A stretch of 7,950 nucleotides of DNA from DATJPD01 sp036394195 (GTDB lineage: Bacteria > Pseudomonadota > Alphaproteobacteria > CACIAM-22H2). A model generated the notes under the pieces. That model did not search any database, was not told where the DNA came from, and saw nothing but the letters and a program-made list of their open reading frames with translations. Numbering within the stretch: the stretch's first letter is position 1; each line of letters starts with the position of its first letter. The stretch lies in contig DASWFO010000288.1 of NCBI GenBank assembly GCA_036394195.1, positions 1 to 7,950 on the forward strand. Reading direction: 5' to 3'. This document shows positions 1 through 6,108 of the stretch, one piece after another. The position numbers and the translations under genes were made by a program.

Positions 1-90
1 CCCCGGACGAGCGAAGCGAGATCCGGGGTCCATCTCGCCCGTGGCAGCATGGACCCCGGCTCGCGCGGCTGCGCCGCTTGGCCGGGGTGA
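1..90. repeat. Composite REP-like palindromic element
   Basis: Three overlapping inverted repeats occupy this stretch. CCCCGGA (1-7) pairs with TCCGGGG (22-28) around a GCGAAGC tip. GGGGTCCAT (25-33) pairs with ATGGACCCC (49-57). CCCCGGC (54-60) pairs with GCCGGGG (81-87), with an inner GCGGC/GCCGC stem. The arms share bases, so the RNA or single strand could fold in alternative ways. No reading frame here looks coding. Elements of this style are common between genes in GC-rich alphaproteobacteria. Lying beyond the 3' end of the minus-strand operon, it could act as a transcription or mRNA-decay boundary, which is inference. The element may continue left of the window. Confidence 0.75.
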
Positions 91-147
91 CGACTGAGGA
101 TGTTCTGCACTGGTATCATCTGTCAGAGTCGCACCACTAGCAAACAA

Positions 148-225
148 ACCACGGAGACACGGAGGCCACGGAGCATAGGGAACACTTATCTCCTCGCTTC
201 TCCGTGACCTCCGTGTCTCCGTGGT
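148..225. repeat. Long near-perfect inverted repeat of ACGGAG units
   Basis: The arm at 148-173 is the reverse complement of the arm at 200-225 over 26 bases with a single mismatch, separated by a 26-base spacer. Each arm is itself built from reiterated ACGGAG/CACGGAG motifs (ACGGAGACACGGAGG and so on). The transcript would form a very stable hairpin on either strand. Similar ACGGAG-rich intergenic repeats are known from many unrelated bacterial genomes. The element sits between the left repeat and the 3' end of the minus-strand isomerase gene, so it may stop or protect that transcript. The remaining bases of 91-281 show no gene, only a short GGAATTCC palindrome at 256-263. Confidence 0.85.
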
Positions 226-281
226 GAAAAACACTCTGGATTCCCCGGTTGCGCGGGAATTCCATCCGGCCTGGAACCGCT

Positions 282-887
282 CTAGTTCTTCGCCGCCAGC
301 GCCCGGTCGAGGAACTCCAGCCGGTCCTGTCCCCAGAACAGCTCGTCGCGATAGACGTAGGTCGGGGCGCCGAAGACGCCGCGGTCCATCGCCTCTTTGG
401 TCAGTGCGTCGAAAACCGCCTTGGTGTCCGGCGACTGTGCCTGCGCCAGCAGCTCGTCCGCCGGCAGGCCTTTGCCGCGGATGACGTTCTTGACCGTCTG
501 CACGTCGGCGATGTCGCGCTCCTCCACCCACACGGCGTGCATGAAGTCGAAGGCGAGGCCGGGCGCCACCGCGCTTTTGTTGGCGCCGGCGGCAATGATC
601 ACCAGCGACGCGAGCTCCGCGTTCACCGGGACGAATTTCGGCTGGAAGTTGAGCGGCACGCCCAGGTGGTCGCGCCAGCGGCGCAGCTCGGCCAGGCGAT
701 AGGCCTGGCGCTGCGGGGCGCGCTTGGCGACCGGCAGCCCGCCCGACACCGGAAAGATCTTGCCGTAATCGACCGGCTTCAGATTCATCGCTCCTTGATG
801 CGACATGATGATATCGATGAATCGCTGATGACCGAGATAGGTCCACGGCGAGCTCGGCGTGAAGTAGTAGTCGATGATTTTCAGCAT
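282..887 (-). CDS. 2-hydroxychromene-2-carboxylate isomerase / DsbA-family protein
   Basis: This 201-residue protein has the thioredoxin-like fold with helical insert of HCCA isomerases and kappa-class glutathione transferases, and its length is normal for that family. The N-terminal motif FTPSSPWTYLG (residues 9-19) supplies the active-site serine region, with no CxxC. The C-terminal block has GAPT (173-176), the cis-proline loop, and then FWGQDRLEFL (184-193), a typical family ending. Family members isomerise 2-hydroxychromene-2-carboxylate in naphthalene-type degradation with glutathione, but many are of unknown substrate. I place the start at the ATG at 887, six bases after GGAG; a TTG at 893 is also in frame but abuts that GGAG. 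The gene follows the acyl-CoA synthetase stop by 12 bases, so the two are almost certainly co-transcribed. The protein is probably cytoplasmic, as no signal peptide is seen. Its exact substrate is uncertain. Confidence 0.88.
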   Translation of the reverse strand: MLKIIDYYFTPSSPWTYLGHQRFIDIIMSHQGAMNLKPVDYGKIFPVSGGLPVAKRAPQRQAYRLAELRRWRDHLGVPLNFQPKFVPVNAELASLVIIAAGANKSAVAPGLAFDFMHAVWVEERDIADVQTVKNVIRGKGLPADELLAQAQSPDTKAVFDALTKEAMDRGVFGAPTYVYRDELFWGQDRLEFLDRALAAKN

Positions 888-899
888 CGGCAACTCCGA

Positions 900-2549
900 T
901 CAAGGGACGTTGGAGTCCGCATTGTGACGCCGCGCCGCCTCTTGAGCGCGCAGTTCGCGGCGCATGATTTTACCGGTTGCGGTCATCGGGAGCGAGTCGA
1001 CAAACGCGATCTCGCGCGGATATTCGTGGGCCGCCAGATATTTCTTAACGTGGGCCTTGAGCTCGGCGGCCAGCGCGGGGCCGCCGGCATGCCCGGGATT
1101 GAGCACGGCAAACACCTTGATCGCCTCCGTCCGCACCGGGTCGGGGACGCCGATCGCGGCGGCGAGCGCCACCGCTGGATGCTTGATCAGGCACTCCTCG
1201 ATCTCGCCTGGGCCGATGCGATACCCGGCCGAGGTGATGACGTCGTCGGCGCGGCCGACATAGTGCAGATAGCCGTTGTCGTCCTGGCGGCCGAGATCGC
1301 CGGTCACCAGCCAGTCGCCGACGAACTTGTCTTCGGTCGCCGCCGGGTTACGCCAGTATTCAAGGAACATCACCGGATCGGGGCGGCGGATCGCGATTTG
1401 GCCGGTCGCACCCGGCGGACAGATCCGCCCGGCGTCGTCGATGACGGCGACGTCATGACCGGGGATGGCGCGGCCCATCGCACCCGGCCGGACCTCCATC
1501 ACGCCGGCGCAATTGCCGACCACGAGATTGCACTCGGTCTGGCCGTAGAACTCGTTGATGGTGAGGCCGAAGGTCGCGCGCCCCCAGTCGAGGAGCTGCG
1601 CGCCGAGGCTCTCGCCGCCGCTGGCCAGCGAGCGGAGCCTGGCGCCATGGCCGGCGGGCGCTCCGGCCTGGCGCATCAGTTTCAACGCGGTCGGCGGAAA
1701 GAACACGTTGCGCACGCCATGCCGCGTCATCAGCGCGAAGGCGGCGTGCGGATCGAATTTGCGGAACCGGTGCGCCAGCACCGGGACGCCGTGATGCCAG
1801 GCCGGCAGCAGCACGTCGAGCAGCCCGCCGATCCACGCCCAATCCGCCGGCGTCCAGTACAGATCGCCGGCCTGCGGAAAGAACTCGTGCGGAAACTCGA
1901 CGCCCGGCAGGTGGCCCAGCAGCACGCGATGGGCGTGCAGGGCACCCTTGGGCGGGCCGGTGGTGCCGGAGGTGTAAATGATCAGCGCCGGATCGTCGGC
2001 CGCCGTGTCGACGGGGGTGAACGTATCGGCGGCGCGCACGACTTCGCGATCGAAGTCGAGGGTGGGGGAGGGTCCGCCGCCGACCGCGAGAATGGTCGCC
2101 AGCGCCGGCAGCCGTTCGCGGATCGCCAGGATCTTCGGCAGGTTGTCGGCGTCGGTGATCACCGCCTTGGCGTCGGCGTTGCCGAGCCGATACGCCAGCG
2201 CGTCCTCGCCGAACAGCACGAACAGCGGGATCGCGATCAGCCCCGCCTTGTACGCCGCGATATGCGCCATCGCCGCCTCCGGGCATTGCTGGAGCAGGAT
2301 GCCGACGCGGTCCCCGCGCTTAAGACCATGCGCGGTCAGTGCGTTCGCAAGGCGGTTGCTGAGGGCGCGGATGTCCTTGAAGCTGTAGCGGTGGACGGCG
2401 CCGGTCTCGTCTTCGTAGATCAGCGCGGTCGAATTGGGACGCGCCGCGGCGTGCCGGTCGCAGGCATCGACCCCGATGTTGTAGCGGTCGGGAATGCGCC
2501 AGCGGAATCGCCGCCGCACCTCCTCGTAGCTCTCCCCCCGCTCCAGCAT
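900..2549 (-). CDS. AMP-forming acyl-CoA synthetase (medium-chain/acetyl-CoA synthetase-like)
   Basis: This 549-residue adenylate-forming enzyme activates a carboxylic acid to an acyl-adenylate and then to a CoA thioester. The motifs appear in order: P-loop YTSGTTGPPKG (192-202), the WTPADWAWIGGL block (232-243) typical of medium-chain and acetyl-CoA-synthetase-like members, FYGQTE (334-339), TGDLG (416-420), the hinge region GRADDVITSAGYRIGP (432-447) and the C-terminal catalytic lysine K527 in TATGKIMRREL. All key positions are intact and the length is normal. I chose the ATG at 2549 because GGGAGGAG lies just upstream. An in-frame ATG at 2570 has its start codon inside a palindromic repeat and adds seven poor residues. 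The gene is the first of a two-gene unit with the HCCA isomerase-like gene, suggesting catabolism of an aromatic or fatty acid. The acid itself cannot be read from sequence. Confidence 0.93.
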   Translation of the reverse strand: MLERGESYEEVRRRFRWRIPDRYNIGVDACDRHAAARPNSTALIYEDETGAVHRYSFKDIRALSNRLANALTAHGLKRGDRVGILLQQCPEAAMAHIAAYKAGLIAIPLFVLFGEDALAYRLGNADAKAVITDADNLPKILAIRERLPALATILAVGGGPSPTLDFDREVVRAADTFTPVDTAADDPALIIYTSGTTGPPKGALHAHRVLLGHLPGVEFPHEFFPQAGDLYWTPADWAWIGGLLDVLLPAWHHGVPVLAHRFRKFDPHAAFALMTRHGVRNVFFPPTALKLMRQAGAPAGHGARLRSLASGGESLGAQLLDWGRATFGLTINEFYGQTECNLVVGNCAGVMEVRPGAMGRAIPGHDVAVIDDAGRICPPGATGQIAIRRPDPVMFLEYWRNPAATEDKFVGDWLVTGDLGRQDDNGYLHYVGRADDVITSAGYRIGPGEIEECLIKHPAVALAAAIGVPDPVRTEAIKVFAVLNPGHAGGPALAAELKAHVKKYLAAHEYPREIAFVDSLPMTATGKIMRRELRAQEAARRHNADSNVP

Positions 2550-2551
2550 GT

Positions 2552-2559
2552 CTCCTCCC
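2552..2559 (-). promoter_or_regulatory. Ribosome binding site fixing the acyl-CoA synthetase start
   Basis: On the minus strand GGGAGGAG ends two bases before the ATG at 2549; the GGAG core nearest the 5' side gives normal spacing. No comparable site precedes the upstream in-frame ATG at 2570, so this site decides the start. Confidence 0.75.
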
Positions 2560-2570
2560 GCGCCCCTCAT

Positions 2571-2695
2571 CCTGCGGAGCCCGCCGGTGCTTCAGCGAAG
2601 GCGGGCCTCTCGAAGCTCATCCTGAGGGGCCCCGCGCGTCCTCATCCTGAGGCTCTCGCAGGATGACGAAGACGCGCGGGGCGTCTCGAAGCATG
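2571..2695. repeat. REP-like palindrome cluster in divergent spacer
   Basis: Two hairpins lie between the divergent genes. The first has arms GCCCGCC (2579-2585) and GGCGGGC (2600-2606), with an inner CTTC/GAAG stem. The second has a perfect 12-base inverted repeat, 2629-2640 against 2671-2682, with TCATCCTG (2642-2649) and CAGGATGA (2659-2666) nested inside it. The phrase CATCCTG(A/C)GG recurs three times (about 2568, 2618 and 2643), and CTCGAAG twice (2609 and 2685). This matches a style of intergenic repeat frequent in Bradyrhizobium-like genomes. The remaining 80 bases to the SDR start hold a TACATAT that could be part of a promoter, but no convincing -35 box is visible. Confidence 0.8.
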
Positions 2696-2764
2696 ACGCA
2701 TTTCAGGAGTAATCATAGCCAGAGCCGAAACCGCTGGGGTACATATCTTGTTGAACCGACGGCA

Positions 2765-2770
2765 GGGAGG
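2765..2770 (+). promoter_or_regulatory. Ribosome binding site of the SDR gene
   Basis: GGGAGG lies six bases before the ATG at 2777. It selects this start over the longer open frame that begins at 2663 inside the palindromic repeat. Confidence 0.75.
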
Positions 2771-2776
2771 CCCTCG

Positions 2777-3616
2777 ATGTTCGTTCCCGATCTGCTCAAG
2801 GGCAAACGGATCCTGGTCACCGGCGGCGGCACGGGTCTCGGCAAGAGCATGGGCCGGCGATTCCTGGAGCTGGGCGCCGAGCTCGTCATCTGCGGCCGCC
2901 GCCGGAGCGTGCTCGAGGAGACCACGGCCGAATTCCAGGCCGCCTTTCCCGGCCGGGTCAGCTGGCACGCCTGCGACGTGCGCGATGCCGACGCCATCGA
3001 GACCATGATGGACGGCATCTGGGCCACGGGCCCGCTCGACGTGCTGGTCAACAATGCGGCCGGCAACTTCATCGCCAAGACAGAGACGTTGAGCCCGCGC
3101 GCGGTCGATGCGGTGCTGAACATCGTGCTGCACGGGGCCGCCTACTGCACGATCGCCTGCGGCCGCCGCTGGCTGGCCGAGCGCCACAAGGCGACGGTGC
3201 TCAGCATCGTGACGACCTACGCCTCGACCGGGTCGGGCTACGTCGTCCCGTCGGCGATGGCCAAGGCCGGGGTGCTGGCCATGACGCGGAGCCTCGCGGC
3301 GGAATGGGGCGGGCGCGGTGTCCGGCTGAACGCGATCGCCCCCGGCCCGTTTCCGACCCCTGGCGCCTGGGAGCGCCTGGTGCCGCGCCCCGACCTCGCC
3401 CGCGAGTTCGAGGGCCGCAATCCCCTGGGCCGGGTGGGCGATCATCGCGAGCTCGCCGATCTTGCAAGCTTCCTCGTCTCCGACGGGTCGGGATTCATCA
3501 ATGGCGACGTGGTGACCATCGACGGCGGTGGCTGGGTCAAGGGCGCCGGCCAGTTCAACTTCCTGGAGCGGCTGACCGACGCCGACTGGGAGGCGCTGCG
3601 GCCGAAAAAAAGTTAA
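2777..3616 (+). CDS. SDR oxidoreductase, 2,4-dienoyl-CoA reductase type
   Basis: This 279-residue protein is a short-chain dehydrogenase with the NAD(P)-binding glycine motif TGGGTGLG (15-22) and a basic CGRRR after the second strand (39-43), which favours NADPH. Its signature is that of the mammalian mitochondrial and peroxisomal 2,4-dienoyl-CoA reductases: NNAAGNF (92-98) and TTYASTGSGYVVPSAMAKAG (144-163), in which the usual YxxxK tyrosine is replaced by serine (S159...K163) and the catalytic tyrosine is displaced to Y148. GPFPTPGAWERL (190-201) and INGDVVTIDGGGW (241-253) close the Rossmann core. The expected role is NADPH-dependent reduction of 2,4-dienoyl-CoA during unsaturated fatty acid beta-oxidation, in the cytoplasm. 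The start is set by GGGAGG at 2765. The gene ends nine bases before mipZ and is likely co-transcribed with it, although their functions appear unrelated. A related enoyl-CoA or unknown oxidoreductase role remains possible. Confidence 0.9.
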   Translation: MFVPDLLKGKRILVTGGGTGLGKSMGRRFLELGAELVICGRRRSVLEETTAEFQAAFPGRVSWHACDVRDADAIETMMDGIWATGPLDVLVNNAAGNFIAKTETLSPRAVDAVLNIVLHGAAYCTIACGRRWLAERHKATVLSIVTTYASTGSGYVVPSAMAKAGVLAMTRSLAAEWGGRGVRLNAIAPGPFPTPGAWERLVPRPDLAREFEGRNPLGRVGDHRELADLASFLVSDGSGFINGDVVTIDGGGWVKGAGQFNFLERLTDADWEALRPKKS

Positions 3617-3625
3617 ACTCGCCGC

Positions 3626-4498
3626 ATGACCGAGACAGGCATTCCGATTCCCGGCACCGTCTCGCCGCATGCGAGCCCGGCCGCGCGTGGCCCCGGGGCG
3701 GCGCGGATCATCGTGTTCGGCAACGAGAAGGGCGGATCGGGCAAATCGACCGCCGCCATGCACACCGTCGTCGGCTTGCTGCGCGCCGGCCAGACCGTGG
3801 GCTCGATCGATGTCGACCCGCGCCAGGCCACGCTCACGCGCTATCTCGAAAATCGCGCCATCCTGATGGAGACCCGCGGCCTCGAGCTGCCAATGCCGTC
3901 GCATCGGCTGGTCGCGCGCTCGACCCAGGGGCCCGAGGAGGACAGCGAGCGGTTCATGCAGGCGCTGGATTCGCTGTCGCGGACCTGCGACGCGGTCGTG
4001 ATCGACACGCCCGGCAGCGATGCGCCGCTGTCGCGCCTGGCTCACTCCTACGCCGATACGCTGGTCACGCCGATGAACGACAGCTTCGTCGATCTCGACC
4101 TGCTCGGGAAGGTCGATCCCGAGACGCTGAAGATCATCTGCCCCAGCGCCTATGCCGAGATGGTGTGGGAGCAGCGCAAGGTGCGCATGAAGCGCGACGG
4201 CCGCTCCATGGACTGGGTGGTCGTGCGCAACCGCCTGTCGGCGACCGAGACCCGCAACAAGCGCAACATGGAGCGCGTGCTGGCGACGCTCGCCAAGCGG
4301 ATCGGGTTTCGCACCGCGCCTGGCTTCGGCGACCGCGTGATCTTCCGCGAGATGTTCCTGACCGGGCTGACGCTCCTCGACCTGCGCGAAGGCGGCGCCA
4401 AGCTGACCATGTCGCACATCGCCGCGCGCCAGGAGGTTCGCGACCTGCTGGCGGCGCTCAGCATCGGGACGACCCCGGCGGCGGTCGCGAACGGGTAG
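3626..4498 (+). CDS. mipZ: MipZ-type ParA-family ATPase, division-plane positioning
   Basis: This 290-residue protein belongs to the ParA/MinD superfamily. It has the deviant Walker A KGGSGKST (35-42) with signature lysine K35, IDVDPRQ (61-67), the Walker B-like region VVIDTPGSD (124-132), and the MipZ-specific blocks TPMNDSFVDLDLLG (148-161), MDWVVVRNRLS (195-205) and FGDRVIFREMF (234-244). In Caulobacter, MipZ forms an ATP-dependent gradient from the ParB-bound poles and inhibits FtsZ polymerisation there, placing the division site at mid-cell. Compared with Caulobacter MipZ, this protein carries roughly 20 extra Pro/Ala/Gly-rich N-terminal residues before the first strand. No internal start codon lies closer to the fold, so the ATG at 3626 is kept, despite a weak ribosome site. 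It follows the SDR stop by nine bases in the same frame, separated by a single TAA. A palindromic repeat block follows it. Confidence 0.95.
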   Translation: MTETGIPIPGTVSPHASPAARGPGAARIIVFGNEKGGSGKSTAAMHTVVGLLRAGQTVGSIDVDPRQATLTRYLENRAILMETRGLELPMPSHRLVARSTQGPEEDSERFMQALDSLSRTCDAVVIDTPGSDAPLSRLAHSYADTLVTPMNDSFVDLDLLGKVDPETLKIICPSAYAEMVWEQRKVRMKRDGRSMDWVVVRNRLSATETRNKRNMERVLATLAKRIGFRTAPGFGDRVIFREMFLTGLTLLDLREGGAKLTMSHIAARQEVRDLLAALSIGTTPAAVANG

Positions 4499-4530
4499 TG
4501 CTCGATAATGCAGAAGCATGACTCGTGGCC

Positions 4531-4622
4531 CACACCCTCGCCCCGACCCCCGCTCTGAAGCCCCTCTACCACGAAGTGGGAGAGGGAGGGGCCCATTGCG
4601 AAGCAATGGGAGGGTGAGGGTG
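4531..4622. repeat. Palindromic repeat block between mipZ and VWA gene
   Basis: Two adjacent hairpins have cGAAg-type loops. The stem at 4562-4586 (CCCTCT...AGAGGG) pairs 10 of 11 positions around a GAA loop. The second is a perfect 8-base stem, CCCATTGC (4592-4599) with GCAATGGG (4603-4610), around GAA. An outer arm CACCCTC (4533-4539) can pair with GAGGGTG (4610-4616 or 4616-4622), so the block may fold as a larger cruciform. It has no oligo-T tail, so it is not a textbook terminator. It could still attenuate readthrough from mipZ or stabilise the mipZ mRNA 3' end. Nothing coding is visible in the 4499-4671 gap. Confidence 0.8.
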
Positions 4623-4671
4623 GCTCCTGCGTCGGTGTTGTCCGTCTATAACTCCGGGTAGTGTGGGCGCC

Positions 4672-5367
4672 ATGTCCAAGCTGCCGACCAAGCCCTCGAA
4701 TCCCGCCGTCGCCGCCTTCGTCGAGAAGGTGAAGGGGATGACGACCGTGCGCGCCGCCGGGGCCGCCGGGCGGCTGATGTTCGCCATGGACGCGACCGCG
4801 TCACGCGAGCCGACCTGGGACCGCGCCTGCCGCATCCAGGGCGAGATGTTTACGGCGACCCAGGGCCTGGGCGCCCTCGAGATCCAGCTCGTCTGGTATC
4901 GCGGCTTCGGCGAGTTCGAGGCGAGCCCATGGCTGGCGAGCTCGGCCGAGCTGGTCCGCCGCATGACCGGCGTCGCCTGCCATGCCGGTGAGACGCAGAT
5001 CGCGCGGGTGCTGGAGCACGCGATCGCGGAGACCCGGGTCCGCAAGGTCAACGCCGTGGTGTTCGTCGGCGATTGCGTCGAAGAGAGCGTCGATCGCCTG
5101 GCCAAGCTCGCCGGGGATCTGGGACTGCTCGGCGTGCCGGTGTTCGTCTTTCATGAAGGCGGCGAGGCGGTCGCGCGCCGCTGCTTCGAGGAGATCGCGC
5201 GGCTGTCCGGCGGTGCCTATTGTCCGTTCGATTCCGCCAGCGCCGACATGCTGCGCGACCTGTTGGCGGCCGTCGCCACATTTGCGGTGGGCGGGCGCAA
5301 GGCACTCGAAGATTTCAGCCGGCGCCGCGGCGGGGCGGCGCTGCAGCTGACGCATCGCTTGCGGTGA
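4672..5367 (+). CDS. VWA-domain protein, cytoplasmic
   Basis: This 231-residue protein is essentially one von Willebrand factor A domain. The strand RLMFAMD leads into the metal site DATAS (40-44), a D-x-T-x-S variant of DxSxS. The second loop carries T108 in GETQI, and a later strand ends in VVFVGD with D134, giving all the expected MIDAS ligands. FVFHEGG (158-164) and GGAYCPFD (180-187) are the last core strands. No signal peptide or membrane helix is seen, so it is probably cytoplasmic. VWA domains of this sort bind a divalent metal and mediate protein-protein contacts, often beside ATPases, but this protein has no assigned function that I recognise. I chose the ATG at 4672; an in-frame GTG at 4663 is possible, and neither has a strong ribosome site. 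The J-domain gene starts 18 bases after its stop, implying one transcript. Confidence 0.85.
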   Translation: MSKLPTKPSNPAVAAFVEKVKGMTTVRAAGAAGRLMFAMDATASREPTWDRACRIQGEMFTATQGLGALEIQLVWYRGFGEFEASPWLASSAELVRRMTGVACHAGETQIARVLEHAIAETRVRKVNAVVFVGDCVEESVDRLAKLAGDLGLLGVPVFVFHEGGEAVARRCFEEIARLSGGAYCPFDSASADMLRDLLAAVATFAVGGRKALEDFSRRRGGAALQLTHRLR

Positions 5368-5385
5368 CGGCAGTCCGGCCGGCGC

Positions 5386-6108
5386 ATGTTCCTGTTCTAT
5401 TTCCTGATCGGCGTCGCCCTGCTGTTCGTCCTGTGGACGATCCTGCGCTGGTTCGTCGAGGCCAATCCGAAGCAGCTCGTCCAGGCCGGCAAGGTGGCAC
5501 TGGCGGTGCTTGGCGGGGCGGTGGCGCTGTGGTTCATCGCCACCGGCAAGGCCGCGGACGCGCTGGTGCTGGTGACCACGCTGGCGCCGTTCTTCGTGCG
5601 TTGGAAGGCGCTGTGGACGCGGATGCGCAACGCCGCCGGCCCGACCCCCGGCGGGACGTCCGACGTCGAGACGCCGTGGCTGCGCATGTCGCTCGATCAC
5701 GCCAGCGGCACCATGGACGGCACCGTGGTGAGCGGGCGCTACCGCGGCCGGCGGTTGGGCGAGCTGTCCGTCGACGATCTGGCGCGGCTGGCCGACGAAT
5801 GCCGCGACGATGCCGATTCGGTCGCCCTGCTCGAGTCCTATCTCGACCGCCTGCATCCCGGCTGGCGCGACCGCGCGGCGGAGGGCGGGGCCGGCGCCGG
5901 CCAAACGGGAGCCCCGTCGGGAGCCCCATCGGGAGCCATGTCGCGCGAGGAGGCGTGGCGGATTCTCGGGCTGGAGCCCGGCGCCGACGAGACCGCGATC
6001 CGCGACGCTCATCGGCGGCTGATGAAGAAGCTGCACCCCGATCAGGGCGGGTCGGGCTATCTCGCGGCGAAGATCAACCAGGCCAAGGACCTGCTGCTCG
6101 GTGGCTAG
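5386..6108 (+). CDS. Membrane-anchored J-domain protein, Pam18/Tim14-like
   Basis: This 240-residue protein begins with a hydrophobic helix (about 2-23), followed by a second hydrophobic stretch (about 36-53) and a third weaker one (57-71). A basic segment RWKALWTRMR (72-81) follows and then a soluble middle domain (about 96-160) with LDHASGTMDGTVVSG. A Gly/Ala/Ser/Pro linker made by a tandem DNA repeat leads to a C-terminal J domain (185-240) with the diagnostic HPD at 217-219. The J domain, AHRRLMKKLHPDQGG followed by KINQAKDLLL, closely resembles that of mitochondrial Pam18/Tim14, which stimulates Hsp70 at the inner-membrane import channel. Bacterial relatives exist in alphaproteobacteria. 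The likely role is recruitment and stimulation of DnaK at the inner membrane; the client is unknown. It is co-directional with the VWA gene and probably co-transcribed. No good ribosome site precedes the ATG, so translational coupling is plausible. Confidence 0.9.
   Translation: MFLFYFLIGVALLFVLWTILRWFVEANPKQLVQAGKVALAVLGGAVALWFIATGKAADALVLVTTLAPFFVRWKALWTRMRNAAGPTPGGTSDVETPWLRMSLDHASGTMDGTVVSGRYRGRRLGELSVDDLARLADECRDDADSVALLESYLDRLHPGWRDRAAEGGAGAGQTGAPSGAPSGAMSREEAWRILGLEPGADETAIRDAHRRLMKKLHPDQGGSGYLAAKINQAKDLLLGG
5906..5938 (+). repeat. 12-base tandem repeat inside the J-protein linker
   Basis: The unit CGGGAGCCCCGT occurs at 5906-5917, with one change at 5918-5929, and partially from 5930. 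In frame it encodes a Gly-Ala-Pro-Ser run that lengthens the flexible linker in front of the J domain. A repeat of 12 bases keeps the frame, so linker length could vary between strains. Confidence 0.75.

Noticed and set aside
148..225. Reiterated ACGGAG units considered as a CRISPR-like array
   Set aside because: The units are too short, there are no unique spacers of regular length and no cas genes; the structure is an inverted repeat.
249..2666. Plus-strand open frame of 805 codons opposite the acyl-CoA synthetase and isomerase genes
   Set aside because: It is a mirror frame caused by GC-rich codon bias. It has no ribosome site and its composition is Arg/His/Gly-rich without any domain, while the minus strand carries two complete enzymes with intact motifs.
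2741..2753. TACATAT and TTGTTG upstream of the SDR as a promoter
   Set aside because: The order and spacing do not give a -35/-10 pair, so no promoter is called.
3605..3611. Run of seven A near the SDR stop as a possible slippage site fusing SDR to MipZ
   Set aside because: The two genes are already in the same frame, separated only by TAA, so slippage would not join them; readthrough would be needed and nothing supports it.
2642..4606. Minus-strand open frame of 654 codons opposite the SDR and mipZ genes
   Set aside because: It shows the same antisense GC effect and starts and ends in palindromic repeats. The plus strand has recognisable SDR and MipZ proteins.
4801..6036. Minus-strand open frame of 411 codons opposite the VWA and J-protein genes
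   Set aside because: The translation is low-complexity, rich in Arg, Gln and Ala. The plus strand encodes clear VWA and J domains.
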